Assembly (NCBI RefSeq): GCF_019649055.1
Contig: NW_026570241.1
Location: 1,316,501-1,380,500, forward strand
DNA from: Paramacrobiotus metropolitanus
Taxonomy: Eukaryota; Tardigrada; Eutardigrada; Parachela; Macrobiotidae
Direction of reading: 5' to 3'
DNA length: 64,000 bases
In this document: piece by piece, positions 32,751 to 44,522 of the stretch
How the letters are laid out: each line of letters starts with the position of its first letter
Position numbering within the stretch: position 1 is the stretch's first letter
Notes under the pieces: model-generated
Databases searched by the model: none
Told to the model about the DNA's origin: nothing
What the model saw: only the letters and a program-made list of their open reading frames with translations
Program-made: the position numbers and the translations under genes

Positions 32751-35183
32751 ATGGGTCGTGGTGGTAAACGAGTTTACGTTGGGAATCTGCCATCGGACGT
32801 GAGAGAAGGCGATATCCGAGGTAAAACGCAACGCTTCAGCTCTCGCTTTTGAGCGCCTCCAGTCCAATTCCGTGACTTATTTTCAGCGATATTCTTTTTT
32901 CTTTATGATGCAGACTTTTTCCGCAAATATGGAAAAATCGTCAACATGGAGCTGTTCAGTAAGCAGAACGGGCCGCCGTTTGCTTTCGTGGAGTTTGACG
33001 ATTCACGGTAAAAATGAGGCTTGTTTGGCGAACTTTGTGGGTCTTCGTCGCTTTTCTACCATCAGCGCGCAGTAAACTCCATTTCGTACGGTTTGCAGGG
33101 ATGCTGAAGATGCCGTACACGATCGGGATGGGTATGATATGGATGGGAACCGCGTGCGTGTGGAGTTTCCCCGGGAGCATCGCGGCTCCGACGGCGGACG
33201 CTTCGTTAATTCGCGTTCAGGCGGCGATCGCAACTATCCGTCACGCAACAACTCCAGCCGATATGGGCCACCACGCCGCTCCAAATACCGTCTGCTGGTT
33301 TCAGGTATGTCATAGATGAAATTGGGTTTTCATGTCTGTGATTGAAATTCTGCCAGTGTTAAAGCTGATATTTTAGATAATTAAGAATTTGAATTATTCA
33401 CAGTTTATATCGTCATTTTTATGGTTTTAATTTAGTGTGCTTTTATTAGCTTTTTAGTAAGCCGAGATCTTCAGTATTTTATCGCGCTTCGGTTTTAATA
33501 ATTTCCTAATTTATAACAGGTAATTTTACTTATAACTTCTTGTTACCTTGTAGAATCACTTGTTTTTGTTTGTTTGCTCCATTTTGGTGTCAGATGAATA
33601 TTCTCTTTTTGTATAATTGTTAAATGTCTTAATTTTCGGTTCATTTCAAAATTATTTTATTATTTTGCTTCTTCTCTATTACCTGAATCAGTTGCCTTGC
33701 TTATTTTAACTGTTAAATATGGGCAGTAATAAGTAGTGAGATTGCAGATCGGTCTGTTGAAATATTCCGAATAAAGTTCTACCGGTTACTGAAGGAAAGA
33801 AAATGGTTCATAATTACGGTGACGGTGAAGCGTGGTTTTATGAAAATTTTATTAGTGGGATTAATGCGCGGATGGGGCTCTTGAGTCTTGACGGAGGTTA
33901 CCCTCAGGAACCCCGCGGAATTCGCGAAGCGAAGACCTGATGAAGGGCGCGTTACACACAATTCTAAGCACTCATGATGATCTTATCGTAAACGGGTAGT
34001 TTGAGTAAGTCGATGTGCCGCCAGCAAGTGTGTGGTAGTTTATATAACTTACTAGTTCTACCATAGGTATTTCGGTAAGAGAGTGTCGAAATTGATTGAT
34101 AATGTTAGGCTTCTGTGCTGTAAAATGTTGGCGGCCATTGCGTTCGCTGATCGTTATTTGCTGTGGGCACAGGTCTGCCCAAATCCGGCAGTTGGCAGGA
34201 TCTGAAGGATCATATGCGGGAAGCGGGCGATGTCTGCTATGCGGATGTCAATAAGGACGGCACCGGCAGTGTGGAGTTTGTCCGTCGTGACGACATGGAC
34301 TACGCCATCAAGAAGCTGGACGACACCAAGTTCCGATCTCACGAGGTATGTCTGCTTGCGCGCATCTTTGGTAAATTAAAGAATTTTGGATATGTAGATG
34401 TAATGTAGCGAAATATGGTAAGTAGTGGAGTATTCCAAAATTTGATAGAGTGTTGTGGAAGTACAAGAAAAAGCTGGTACCTTGCAGCGCTCATAGTATT
34501 CCAATGAAAATGCTTTTGATATTATTAAAATGAAAATCGTATCGTTTGTTCTATTAGTGTGATTGAGGAAGTGTCGACCGAGGATAACGTTATAAATGTT
34601 CATAATTACTAATTAGAGCAGTGATATGAAGTCCTATAACTGCCACGTTAGTTGGAAAATAATTTTTATTTGATTTGCTGCCTTTCTTTGAGGGGTTGCT
34701 TGACTTCGAATTTTTTTATTTAAATTTTGTTAAGACTCTTAACTTAAGAGTTCGAAAAGAATTACAACATTAACAACTAATTTGAGTACTGTAACATATC
34801 AGTGACATGGAAATAGGTAGATTTGGAGTATGTAGTTCGCAAATATATTTAAATAAACGAAAGTCTAAATGATTGTTTTAGTTGGATTTTATATAATTGA
34901 TGAGCTGGGTGTTTTGCAGGGAGAAACATCATACATCCGCTTGAAGCCGGCGGAAGGCGGCCGCGGCGGCAGTCATTCCCGTTCGCGCTCCCGCTCCCCA
35001 CGCAGCCGCAGCCGGACCCCCGTGCGCGCCAAACGCAACGACTCGCCAGCGCGCGGGGATGATGGCGCCGCCAGCGACCGCGACAGTAAGCGCAAGAAGG
35101 AGGCGTCGCGTTCGCGCAGTCGCTCGGCGCATTCGCACTCGCGCAGCAAGACACCGGCGTCCCGCAGCAAGAGCCCGGCTTAA
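32751..35183 (+). CDS. SRSF1: SRSF1-like SR splicing factor, 268 aa
   Basis: Nuclear RNA-binding splicing regulator that binds exonic enhancers. Exons: 32751-32820, 32914-33007, 33099-33304, 34173-34345, 34920-35183; 269 codons including stop. RRM1 (about residues 8-80): [20 protein letters not shown] (RNP2) and [11 protein letters not shown] (RNP1). A Gly/Arg/Ser hinge follows ([20 protein letters not shown]). The second, pseudo-RRM carries [15 protein letters not shown], the heptapeptide signature of SRSF1. The C-terminal RS domain ([15 protein letters not shown] to SRSKSPA) is the usual SRPK/CLK phosphorylation region. Human SRSF1 is 248 residues, so length fits. The 868-base third intron is the longest. 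No poison exon was identified. Codons end largely in G or C. Confidence 0.95.
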
Positions 35184-36368
35184 TGGGTGGACCACCAACA
35201 ACTTCCACCTCCGGGCCACCACATACATTCACCTCTACTGGATACGTCGTTTTACTATCAGGAAATTGTTGGTTGACGGGGAATATTGTCGCGCTGGCGA
35301 ATGCGTATTGTTAAGGCATAATTGTGGCTGTTTTCGCTTTATTTATCGGTTGCCATGTTTTTTCCTGCTGTAATCAGGTCTCATCGGAAATGTTTGTTAA
35401 CTTTTTATGACGCGCATCGTAATGCATAGCGGGTATCCGCTTTTTGTTTGTTTTTGGTGGCGTCGTGGGAACTTTTATGAGACTTCCATTTCACTGCTGT
35501 ATATTTTTATGTAGTTGGCGTTTTATTTTATCCGTTTATTTTGGAATTTTGTGGAAGCAGTACATTGAATTGGAATCAATTAAACTGTTGGAAACGGCAT
35601 CTTGCTGAAATAGGTATCAATTCTGCGTTTGATTGCCGTAAAAAGCAATAGTAATGAAATGCAGAGCAAACAGCAAATGTATTCGTACAGTCATGTACTG
35701 CGTATGTTTCGAAAAAAAATTAATACGAACTTAGAATGTCTTAGATTAATCTGTTGAAATTAAGTACATAAAATAACTTAAGCCTTCCTGCCGGTACGCT
35801 TATTTTTTTGGTAATTGAAAGCAGAAACAGTTATTAGCTACTTTATTAAATTCCCTTTCCCATCTCAAACGTTGAAAGATAATGAGTTTTTAACCAATAT
35901 GTCGAGTTTTCCAATGCCTAATATTTTATTGCATTTTTTCCCAGTGGTTATACTATATGTATTTTTGAAAATTGAATAGATAAAATAACTTACGTTTTCC
36001 TGTCGGTATGCTTTACGCTGTTTAATTCATCGTCAGAACAGAAAAAAATTCATCGCTACTTTTTTAAATTTATTTCTCATCTCAAGCACGGAAAGAAATG
36101 CATTTTTCAATCAATTCTTCCAGAAACAAATATTTTCAGCACAGAAAACGATTGGTGCGCTAGCCCCAGACGATAAACACTTCTCTGTATTTTCACAACA
36201 GAAGGAAATATTCACATGACCCCGTAAAAACGTCAAACCTTGAAAAACGAAAACATCACAATATTAGCGAAGCAGCAAATATTGTTAACACAAAAAAAAC
36301 AACCCAAACTCCCCGGCTCGTCTGCCACCGAGGCTTCAGCCACCATTATCCTTCTCTTAGCCGCTCAA
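35184..36368. other. 3' region of SRSF1-like gene and spacer
   Basis: Converges on the 3' end of the minus-strand gene at 36369. No coding exon seen. Two related blocks (about 35766-35840 and 35980-36060, sharing AAAATAACTTA.G..TTCCTG.CGGTA) form an imperfect direct repeat. Confidence 0.45.
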
Positions 36369-39300
36369 TCAAACTGCCGAGAAGACGTTGCGCAGCTGGC
36401 GCTCCCTTTTGTGCCGCGCCACTGCGCTGGTATCCTGCGCGGGCGTGCTGGGCGCTGAATCGGGGGAGGCGCGTTTCCGCTTGCGCGGTGTCTTGCCGGC
36501 GTCCAGAATGAAACACTCATTGTCATCCGTGTCGTCCGGATAAATCGTGTCCACCTCCAGGGACACATTGGTCGGTGTCTCCGCACCCGGATCAAAGGCG
36601 TCGGTGTTCTAATCGGAAAATCATAACTTAAAAATACAAACACACAAACCGAGAAAATCCAGCAAATTTTTTAATTAACATAAAATAAATGGCGTTTTAA
36701 TTATTCAGTAATTAATACAAAATCAGCATTCAATTAGCATTTTAAAGATAATTCAACCCGAATCAGCGATACATTCAAATCTATTCAAAAAAGCATTTTA
36801 ATTCGTAATGCACAAATAATTACATTTATCATTCAGATATCGAGAAAACAGGAAACAAACTGCGGTTATTAAAACAGTTAAAAAACTCAAAGCTCACTTT
36901 TTTATGACTATAAACTACAGTATTTGTAAAACTTCAAGTACTAATTAAAATTATTAAATCAGTACTTAAACGCTTTTGAATCAGTTTTAAACTTTTACCT
37001 TGAGAACAGACTCGATAAAGGCAAACATTCTGATGGCTTCCGATGTGATGAGATCGGTGGGTTTATTATAAATGACAGCGTTTAACGGAATCAGCAGCAG
37101 CTGATTGATGACCTCGTCATAATCAAAATTCCAACCTTGGATCATCGTTAAAATATCATCCAGACATCGCGGCCTAACCTCAAAGGAAAACATTCACTGC
37201 ATTAAATAAAAAAACCAGGTTCATTTTTTGGGCGTATATTTGTACCTTTTAATAAGGGACGCATAAGCAGTAGCCTCACTCGCTACCGGCAATTTGAATG
37301 GGTCGTAATCCACAACGCTGAAATATAAAGAATTACACTGCAGAAAATGCCTAAAACAGGACAGTAAAATAACAATCAACACGATCAGATCTATCAGTGA
37401 AAATAAATGGTAGAATAAATTATTCAAGAAGGCAAGAAACCATACTTTATATACTCGTACTGTACGTATTCTCGTAATATTACTAACGTATACAAATTAT
37501 TCACGTACCTTCTTATTTAATCATACATGGTATTAGGATTATTTATTGTACCGTTTGTACGTACCAAGAATATTTACATACCTTGTTGGCTGCATTGTAG
37601 ACAAAAAATAAACTATTGCAGCAACAACCCGCTGGTGATAGTCCGAGCACTGATCGCGTTCCCGTCTACAATGTCACACTTTTTTACTAATACCGACTCT
37701 GTACTCTACCATTCAAACACGAAGTGTGAGTGAAATAAAAGGACGATCAACCAGATTACTCAAAGCTTATATGCGTGTTAGAGCAAATTCAAAAATCGTA
37801 TCTAAAGTACGTAATACTGTAATATCAGTACAGATAGAATATGGTACTAACTCTTTAAAACGATCAACGCACAGATTTAACTTATTTAATTTTTTTACGT
37901 AAAACTAAAAACTTATTTTATTTTATTTTAAAGCGGTAAATTGTATAGGTACCGATTCACGGTGTAATCCTGGAAGCGCAGCCAGGACAATAATTCCTCC
38001 TTGGACATGGTCTTAAACAACGCTTTATCCCGCTCTTCCATTTGTCTCCTCTCTTCCTGCTCCGCCAATCGCGACCTCTCCCGTTCTTCCTCCACGGCCA
38101 TTCTCTCTCGTTCTGTCTTTTCGACAGCCGCCAACTGCGCTTCCGGTTCCGACGGAATAATGCCACCCGACTGATTCAACATGCGATGGATCTTGCCCAG
38201 CTTCTCCAGCGAAGCTTCCGTCGCCAGCCCCACCGAGCGCAGCATAAAGGACGGATTGAGCGGGGAGAAGCTGCGGTCGGCGTGGGACGGTCCGGCTACC
38301 GGTTGCTGCAGCGGTGCCTCCGTACTGGAGGAACTGTTGAGAAGATCCATGGCGTAGGCGTGGATCCGCTCCACTCTGGGGTCGGGAGGGAAGCACTGGG
38401 CGGTGCCCGGCGGGTTGTGGGCGCGGTGGTTGAGATACTGGATGAAGGAGTCGTTGTGGTCCACCACCAAGGGACCGCCGTCCGCTGCGGTGTACGGATT
38501 AATTTCCTTTTTAATTTTCTACAAGCCAATTACGGGGAAAATTAGTAAAATTTCGAATATTTTGACAATTTTGATTCGTCTCCTTTGTTTCTCATAATAA
38601 ACTCCTTACTATAATAGATAATAACTCCCTCATAACAGAGTCATCCTTACGCATTATTTAAAGAACAATTTTGGGAAAAAATTCAGTAAACCTGTAATAG
38701 AAATTAATAAATAATCACAATAATTAGCATACCACAATTAATGATCACAATTCACATATGCACTTGTATGTATCTGCAATTTTGAATTCATACCTCTTTA
38801 GTAATACTAAAAAAACCGACGGTCGCGTACTCTGTAGTCTGGGTACTGTACAGTGTACATTAATTAAAATTGTTCACATATACTACCAAATATTCCAGTA
38901 GTAATTTAAATATTCACGATACGATTCCTTATTTTATCTGATATGTCACCCTTTTTAGCACTTCATCCTGCTCGTAATTGTCTATCTATATACATATTAT
39001 GAAATAAAACTGCATAATAATTCTAAAATTAGAAATAAATTATTTCCCCGGTTACACGAAATCGTAAACCGGAATTTTTGTGAATTTGTTTCCTACAAAA
39101 ATAACGTACCGGAAGTGGCGGTGCTGCCTCGTCGGGGGTGCGAGGCGCAGCGGGAGCGGGCATGTCCGCAACATCATCCCCACCCACACCAAACACACAC
39201 ACCGGTGATTTCCCACGAGAATTCGCATCTCTCTGCAATCAAAAAGCACTACACTGGAAAAGTGTACTGTCAACACAACATATTTAACGTGAACAAGTCC

Positions 39301-39850
39301 GCCTGGTACACGTTCGATCGCAGTAAACTACAACGGAAACATACTGCGCACGGTAATATACATATACGCATCGTAGTGCAATGGCCGGATATCCTTAAGG
39401 TCTTTAGTTCAGCGTGAGGCGTGACACGCCGTATGCGTAATAACTCGGCTCGAGCGTATTTTGATAAATAAAATATTTTTTTAAATTTTCATTTATTTTG
39501 TATTAACGAACAAACTGCAATTAATTCAAGGAAATAATCGATTTTTTGGTTTTACCTCATTCTGCTGCTGGGTTTCACGGCGATCATCCACTTCGCCACG
39601 CTGGTGCTCCTCGTCCAGCGCGTGCTGCAGAGGATAGACCAGGTCCTGCGTCCCATCCACGCCCGCGGCTGCAGCGGGCCCACGGCGGACTATCCCATGG
39701 CCGCGCCGCCGCGGCGTGGGGCCCGGGGGGCGTCCGTGGGGCGACGGGGGAGGGGCTGTCGCGCACGAGAATCTCGCCGTCCTCGCACTTGACGGCTTCC
39801 AGCTGGGCGTCGGACATGATGCGTTTGTAGTTGGCCAGATCAAACGACAT
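36369..39850 (-). CDS. Unrecognised nuclear-looking protein with charged coiled coil and C-terminal helical domain
   Basis: Exons: first exon from ATG 39850 to about 39557, then 39110-39232, 37953-38518, 37246-37317, 36999-37173, 36369-36608; the last five join in phase. Start MSFDLANYKRIMSDAQLEAV; Pro/Ala-rich middle; Arg/Glu coiled coil (ERERMAVEEERERSRLAEQ and on); a helical segment RPRCLDDILTMIQGWNFDYD ... VINQLLLIPLNAVIYNK ... TDLITSEAIRMFAFIES; acidic then basic tail with TPRKRKRAS, a likely nuclear signal. The helical segment weakly resembles the LEDGF/HRP2 integrase-binding-type bundle (L..IP(L/V)...T(D/E)(L/M)IT....IR.F), but there is no PWWP domain, and this is inference. In exon 1 the frame of the start and the frame that ends in phase (YPLQHALDEEHQRGEVDD) differ, meeting within a C-rich run around 39710-39745. 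Either a one-base error or a real lesion is present. Confidence 0.6.
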
Positions 39851-40629
39851 CGTGGAACAGAACAGGAAAGACCGCACAGCATCAATCAGTAGTCGATGAA
39901 TACAACGTAGTGATTCTGTGACTGCACAATCAATGCCTGCGAAGTTTAAATAATGATCACGCTGAATTATTATCGCAAAAAAGGCATTACGGTATTATTA
40001 TGCACTGCTGCGTGCTACGAGGACACAATAAATTCGACAATATGTCGAAAAAGATGAAGAACTAACAACGTTACCAACGCATACCCATGGACTTTGTGGT
40101 GACGAAAATTTGGAACAGAAGCCAGGAATAAAAATCGTTTTTCAAATTCAAATAGAGATGTTTGCTGTCTGGCCCGTGAATCATCTTTTGCGCAATTTTG
40201 CGTACTGAAAAATCTAGGTCGAGTGACGTACACGTGTTGCATGAAACGATACGTGCCCGCCAAATTCTGCCAAACGATTTTATTACGGCGTCACGCTATC
40301 CAGTGGCGTAGCGAGCTGCCCCAGAGTGACGTGCTTCACCACGCCACGCCTGCAGTTTCCGGTTCCGGTCGGACTGCTACGACTTCATTAAATTTTGAAT
40401 CTTTTTGAAGGCGAAAAATCGCAACTGTTTCAGTTTTTACTCATCTGGTGATCTGGTGTTTCTGATTAATTTGTTTTTGAATTTCTGTGTCTCGTTGTTT
40501 TGCACTGTGATTGTATGATCTTTTTAGTAATTTACTGGAGAGAGGCTCGCATGGTTTAGTAGTTTTGACTTTTGCGGCATTTCTTTCGCTGTGCATGCAG
40601 CATAGTGCAGTCAAAAGTTGCGAGCCACG
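39851..40629. other. Divergent intergenic region, probably bidirectional promoter
   Basis: The minus-strand gene ending at 39850 and the RRP40 gene starting at 40630 face away from each other across ~780 bases. No TATA box was seen on either side and no gene is contained. Confidence 0.45.
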
Positions 40630-43127
40630 ATGGAAATGGATATCGATGCCGAGAACGAGAACACGGCCGACAGTCGCAAGCTGTGCATTCCTGGTGATAA
40701 GGTGTTCCAAGTTGAGAGTTCCTCCATAAAAACCCTGACGCTGGGCCCGGGAATCCGTAAATCCGGGGATAATCTCTTTGCCACACGTGTGGGAATCGTG
40801 CATTATAAACTGCCGTCGACGTTCTTTTTGGAAACGCAATCCGAATCGGTTAGTTAAGAGATCCCAGTGTTTTTGAGCTGGTGCATTTAAGTACTCTGCG
40901 GAGTGGTTAGCGTTTCGAGTTTCCTGTAGACTGCGCTCATCTGATTTTTGAATTCACATGAACACATAATGCAGTTTAATTTAATTTTTAAGCCTACTTT
41001 TTGTTATGGTATCGTCCAGGTTGATGTGTGCGTAAATTTTTAAGTACGAGTACTTAAGGTTAATTATTTTTAAGTACGGGTACTTAATTATGTATTTTAT
41101 GAAAATTAAAATTCTGAAAATGATAATTAATCTGTGTACTTTTAACTGTATCGTCATGATTTTTTGTTAATATTATATAACTAATATAAGTTCTATATCT
41201 ATTAAACTGGACACATTCACTATCGTTCTGGTAGGGATATTGCATTACTGTTAATATCTCTCATTTATTTTTACTTGTACCGTAACTTATTCTGTTTCAT
41301 TTGTGAATTTGTCGTAACTTTTTCAGTTTTTTTGGAACTTTTTCATCTTTTGCTAATGTTATAAAAAATGTTTTTACTTCGTGAATTTTTATAGAACAGT
41401 TAACAGTACTAGTAGATATTTTTGTTGTTATTTATTTATTTTAGGTTTACACTTTTACTTGTTGCTTTCAGAGTTCTTGATTTATACGTTACGATTGTTT
41501 TGCAGTATTCTCCGGCGGCGGGTGATGATGTGGTCGGTGTGGTGATCAAGCGGAAGGGACACGAATTGTCCGAGCAGTATTTTGTCGTGGATCTGGGACG
41601 AAATGTGGAGCGCCAGAATGGTTTCCTCCCGGTTCTGGCTTTCCGTGGCGCGACGAAACGCTACCGTCCCAATTTGAAGGTTAGGCTGCAGCCGCGGTGC
41701 TTTCATTGTAGCAAATAGCAGTGCGGTGGATCTTTCTGGCAGCTATGTTTTTTCTGTCAAATAAATAAATGCGGTTTGCTTATTGCTTACATACGACTAA
41801 CGATTATTGACGTACACATTACGAACAAAACTATAGAAGTACTGAAAATCTTGTATAAACTGTTAACTTTCATGAGTTGTTTGCAAGTTATGCGCAGTTT
41901 TTCCTGTGGCATTGTGTATTGGAATATTTTCTGTTTTTATCGTTTGTTTCCAAAATGTATTGCGGAGCGATGAAAGATACTTCGTTGTTTGTATCTATAG
42001 TATTTGCACTCTGCATTTTTGGCTTCGATTCGTTTATCTGTCATTTTAAGCACTGAGTACGTACACTACTGGCATATCTGTATAGTGCTGCTTTATATAA
42101 TTTACAGAAAGGTGATTTGGTGTACTGCCGTATCCGGCGCGTCACTCCCAACGGCCCGGTGCGTCTGACGTGCACCAACAGCGCCGGGACGGGATGCTGG
42201 GGACCTCTGCGGCGGACGGGAGGCGTGTATCGAGCCGGTCTGGCATTTGTGCGCAGGTACGTGGCCATAATAACGTGGGTCGAATGGATCAACATGGAAT
42301 GGTAATTTATTTGTGCACGATGCGACCGGGGTGCGCTGCCAGTTTGAGCTGATGCCGATGGTGTTTTGATCGTGGTTTTTGGGTTGTTGGATCAAAATAG
42401 GATGTTTCGCCTTAATTGCATTCGATTTCCATCAGAAATTACTCTTCTTCCTTTTGCCATCCTTTTCGCTCCTCTTAGGTTTTATTGTAACCCTTATCTT
42501 ATGAGATTTGTACGTTCTATCAAGGGATGATAATCAGAATTAGTAAAATATGTTAATACCTTCATCATTTGTACATTTGTAAATTTCCAACTGGGATTAC
42601 CTTCTGTAATTTACCTGCGCTTTGATGTACTCGTAGCTTTTCCGTTTGAGAGTATTGATTTGGCGGTACTACCTGTAGCACCCTGAATTATGCTTTCCAT
42701 TTAATTAACCATAAAGTCATAATAAATATACCAAAAAATTTAAAAAGTTTGAATAATTTTAAAATACTTAACTGAAATAACCTGTCTTCGTAAAAATGCT
42801 ATGATTTGTGTACTTGGATATGTTAATTTACTTGGTGTGTTCAGATGCTTAACCGATGGTTCTGCGGAACACACGATGATCACGGATATTGGAACGAAGG
42901 TGCAAGTGGAGTGGGCGGTGGGGATTAACGGACGGATATGGTATTATTCTGGATATGAAAAGAGCCAGAATCTCCTCTACCTCCTCCTACGGGACGCCGA
43001 AGCCGCCGCGGGTCGTCCGGAAGCTATTAAAGCGCTGGGCGAAGCGGTGCTGCAGCAGATTGCCTGCCTCACCGACGACGTCCCGCTGGAAGATAACACA
43101 CAGTACTGGGTCACGAAGGTGGCGTAG
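40630..43127 (+). CDS. EXOSC3: Exosome cap subunit RRP40 (EXOSC3-like), 274 aa
   Basis: Non-catalytic S1/KH cap protein of the RNA exosome, which threads RNA toward the ring in nucleus and cytoplasm. Exons: 40630-40848, 41506-41679, 42108-42256, 42845-43127; 275 codons, against 275 residues for the human protein. N-terminal domain: GPGIRKSGDNLFATRVG. S1 domain: LAFRGATKRYRPNLKKGDLV, nearly the family signature. The KH domain has the G.NG motif in VGINGRIWYYS. Start chosen at ATG 40630; a second in-frame ATG lies two codons on. A polyadenylation signal lies at 43289-43294. Together with the DIS3L2-like gene, the window holds two RNA-decay factors, but they are 28 kb apart and probably unrelated in regulation. 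Confidence 0.92.
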
Positions 43128-44522
43128 TCGGACGTGTTTGGTCGAGATTGATAGCTGTTTACATATCTTCATCACTGTGCAGTGTGCAGCGAATACGGTA
43201 GTGTTTGATACATTGTGCTCCGTTTCTGAAAATGGAATTACTTTATTTTTGTTGTTGGCATTTTAACACTGGCAAATGGATGGAAAACAATAAAATAATT
43301 CGGAACGATCGTTAGCGGCTCCGGAAGTGGGTTTCGTTCGGCAAAGTTTTACATTCTGGTGGGAATACTACTCATACTTACAATTAGTACCATGCACATG
43401 GACATCACAATGTCAATGGCTCACATAAATATTTACGGAAGTAAAAGTGATATTTATACTGCACTAACGCATTTAATAACACCGCAATTCGCAGCTAGCC
43501 AGCTACTATTCGCTTCACTGTACTGCGAATACTGTAATAATGCAATAATTTAATCAATAATGATATAAAATTTAATAACTTGAATTTAAGAAAGGACTGT
43601 AAATTGTAATCCACTCCGTAGTCGCTTGTTCCAGATAAAATAAAGTGCGTAAGTACAGTACGCTCTTATAGAATTGTAATTAAGGCTGCGTACGTAACAG
43701 CCGCCTTGGGGATGCGATGCTTTCGAATTTCGATACAATCATAATCCCAAGGCAGACTACGTCGTGTTTTTCCAATTTTGAATTTCATTTCTTCCTTCGT
43801 TCGTTCCCATTTTCTAATTCCTGGCTGCTTCTTCGTTCTAATTTTAAGTAAGACTAAGATATCCGGATCGAAATCTGTACAATTTATCGAAGATGAATAC
43901 AATGAATGTGGATGTGGTGTATCATCCGTGTATGCTGGAGGATTTCCCTTTACGAAGCACGTGTTATTACGCGATCTGTCGAGCGTGAATAAGTGCTGCG
44001 TTGTGAAGCGTTATCCGTGTGGAAATGGAGTGATTATCCTACACTGTATAATCGATTCCACGTTTGCCATCGGATTTGGCGTAGATCTCGGAAGAACGAC
44101 CTACCTGCCCATTCCCATTATTCCCTGCTATCAAAATATGGAAGCCTTTGGGCGGTTAGCCTTATTATTGGGGAGAAGATGGGCAAAGTCAGAGTGATGG
44201 CGAATAGCCAGTCTTTGGTAGCAGCATACTATGGCTGATGTTAGTGATGTGCTTTTAAACCGTGCGCGGACTGCGCAGATGTTAAGTATTCGCCAATAAA
44301 TGGTTCACGTTGATGGTTGCTAAGTGAAGACCCCAAGCAGACATTTGCTATGTGTCTATCGTTTCTGGCTGAGGGTGCGCTGGAGGATTTTGTGCATCGT
44401 AGTGGATGTTTTTGACTTTTGGCCCGTGAAGAATCCACGATCGTTCTGCAGAATCGGGAAGCCCTTAAGGATAAGGAAGACATATTGTTTGTTTTTTTTG
44501 GAATCTCTGGATTGTTGTTGTT
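43128..44522. other. Spacer between RRP40 and BTBD-like genes
   Basis: Open frames at about 43780-44200 are not convincing: they overlap in several frames, lack splice support and I recognise nothing in them. This may be upstream untranslated sequence of the BTBD-like gene. Confidence 0.35.
43289..43294 (+). terminator. Polyadenylation signal AATAAA for the RRP40 gene
   Basis: Canonical hexamer 162 bases after the RRP40 stop codon. Confidence 0.6.

Noticed and set aside
34849-35373. Long antisense and alternate-frame open reading frames over the SRSF1-like RS exon
   Set aside because: They are shadows of the Arg/Ser-coding repeat in the true frame.
43778-44238. Overlapping open frames upstream of the BTBD-like gene
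   Set aside because: Two frames are open over the same bases, neither has a recognisable motif, and codon use does not favour one.
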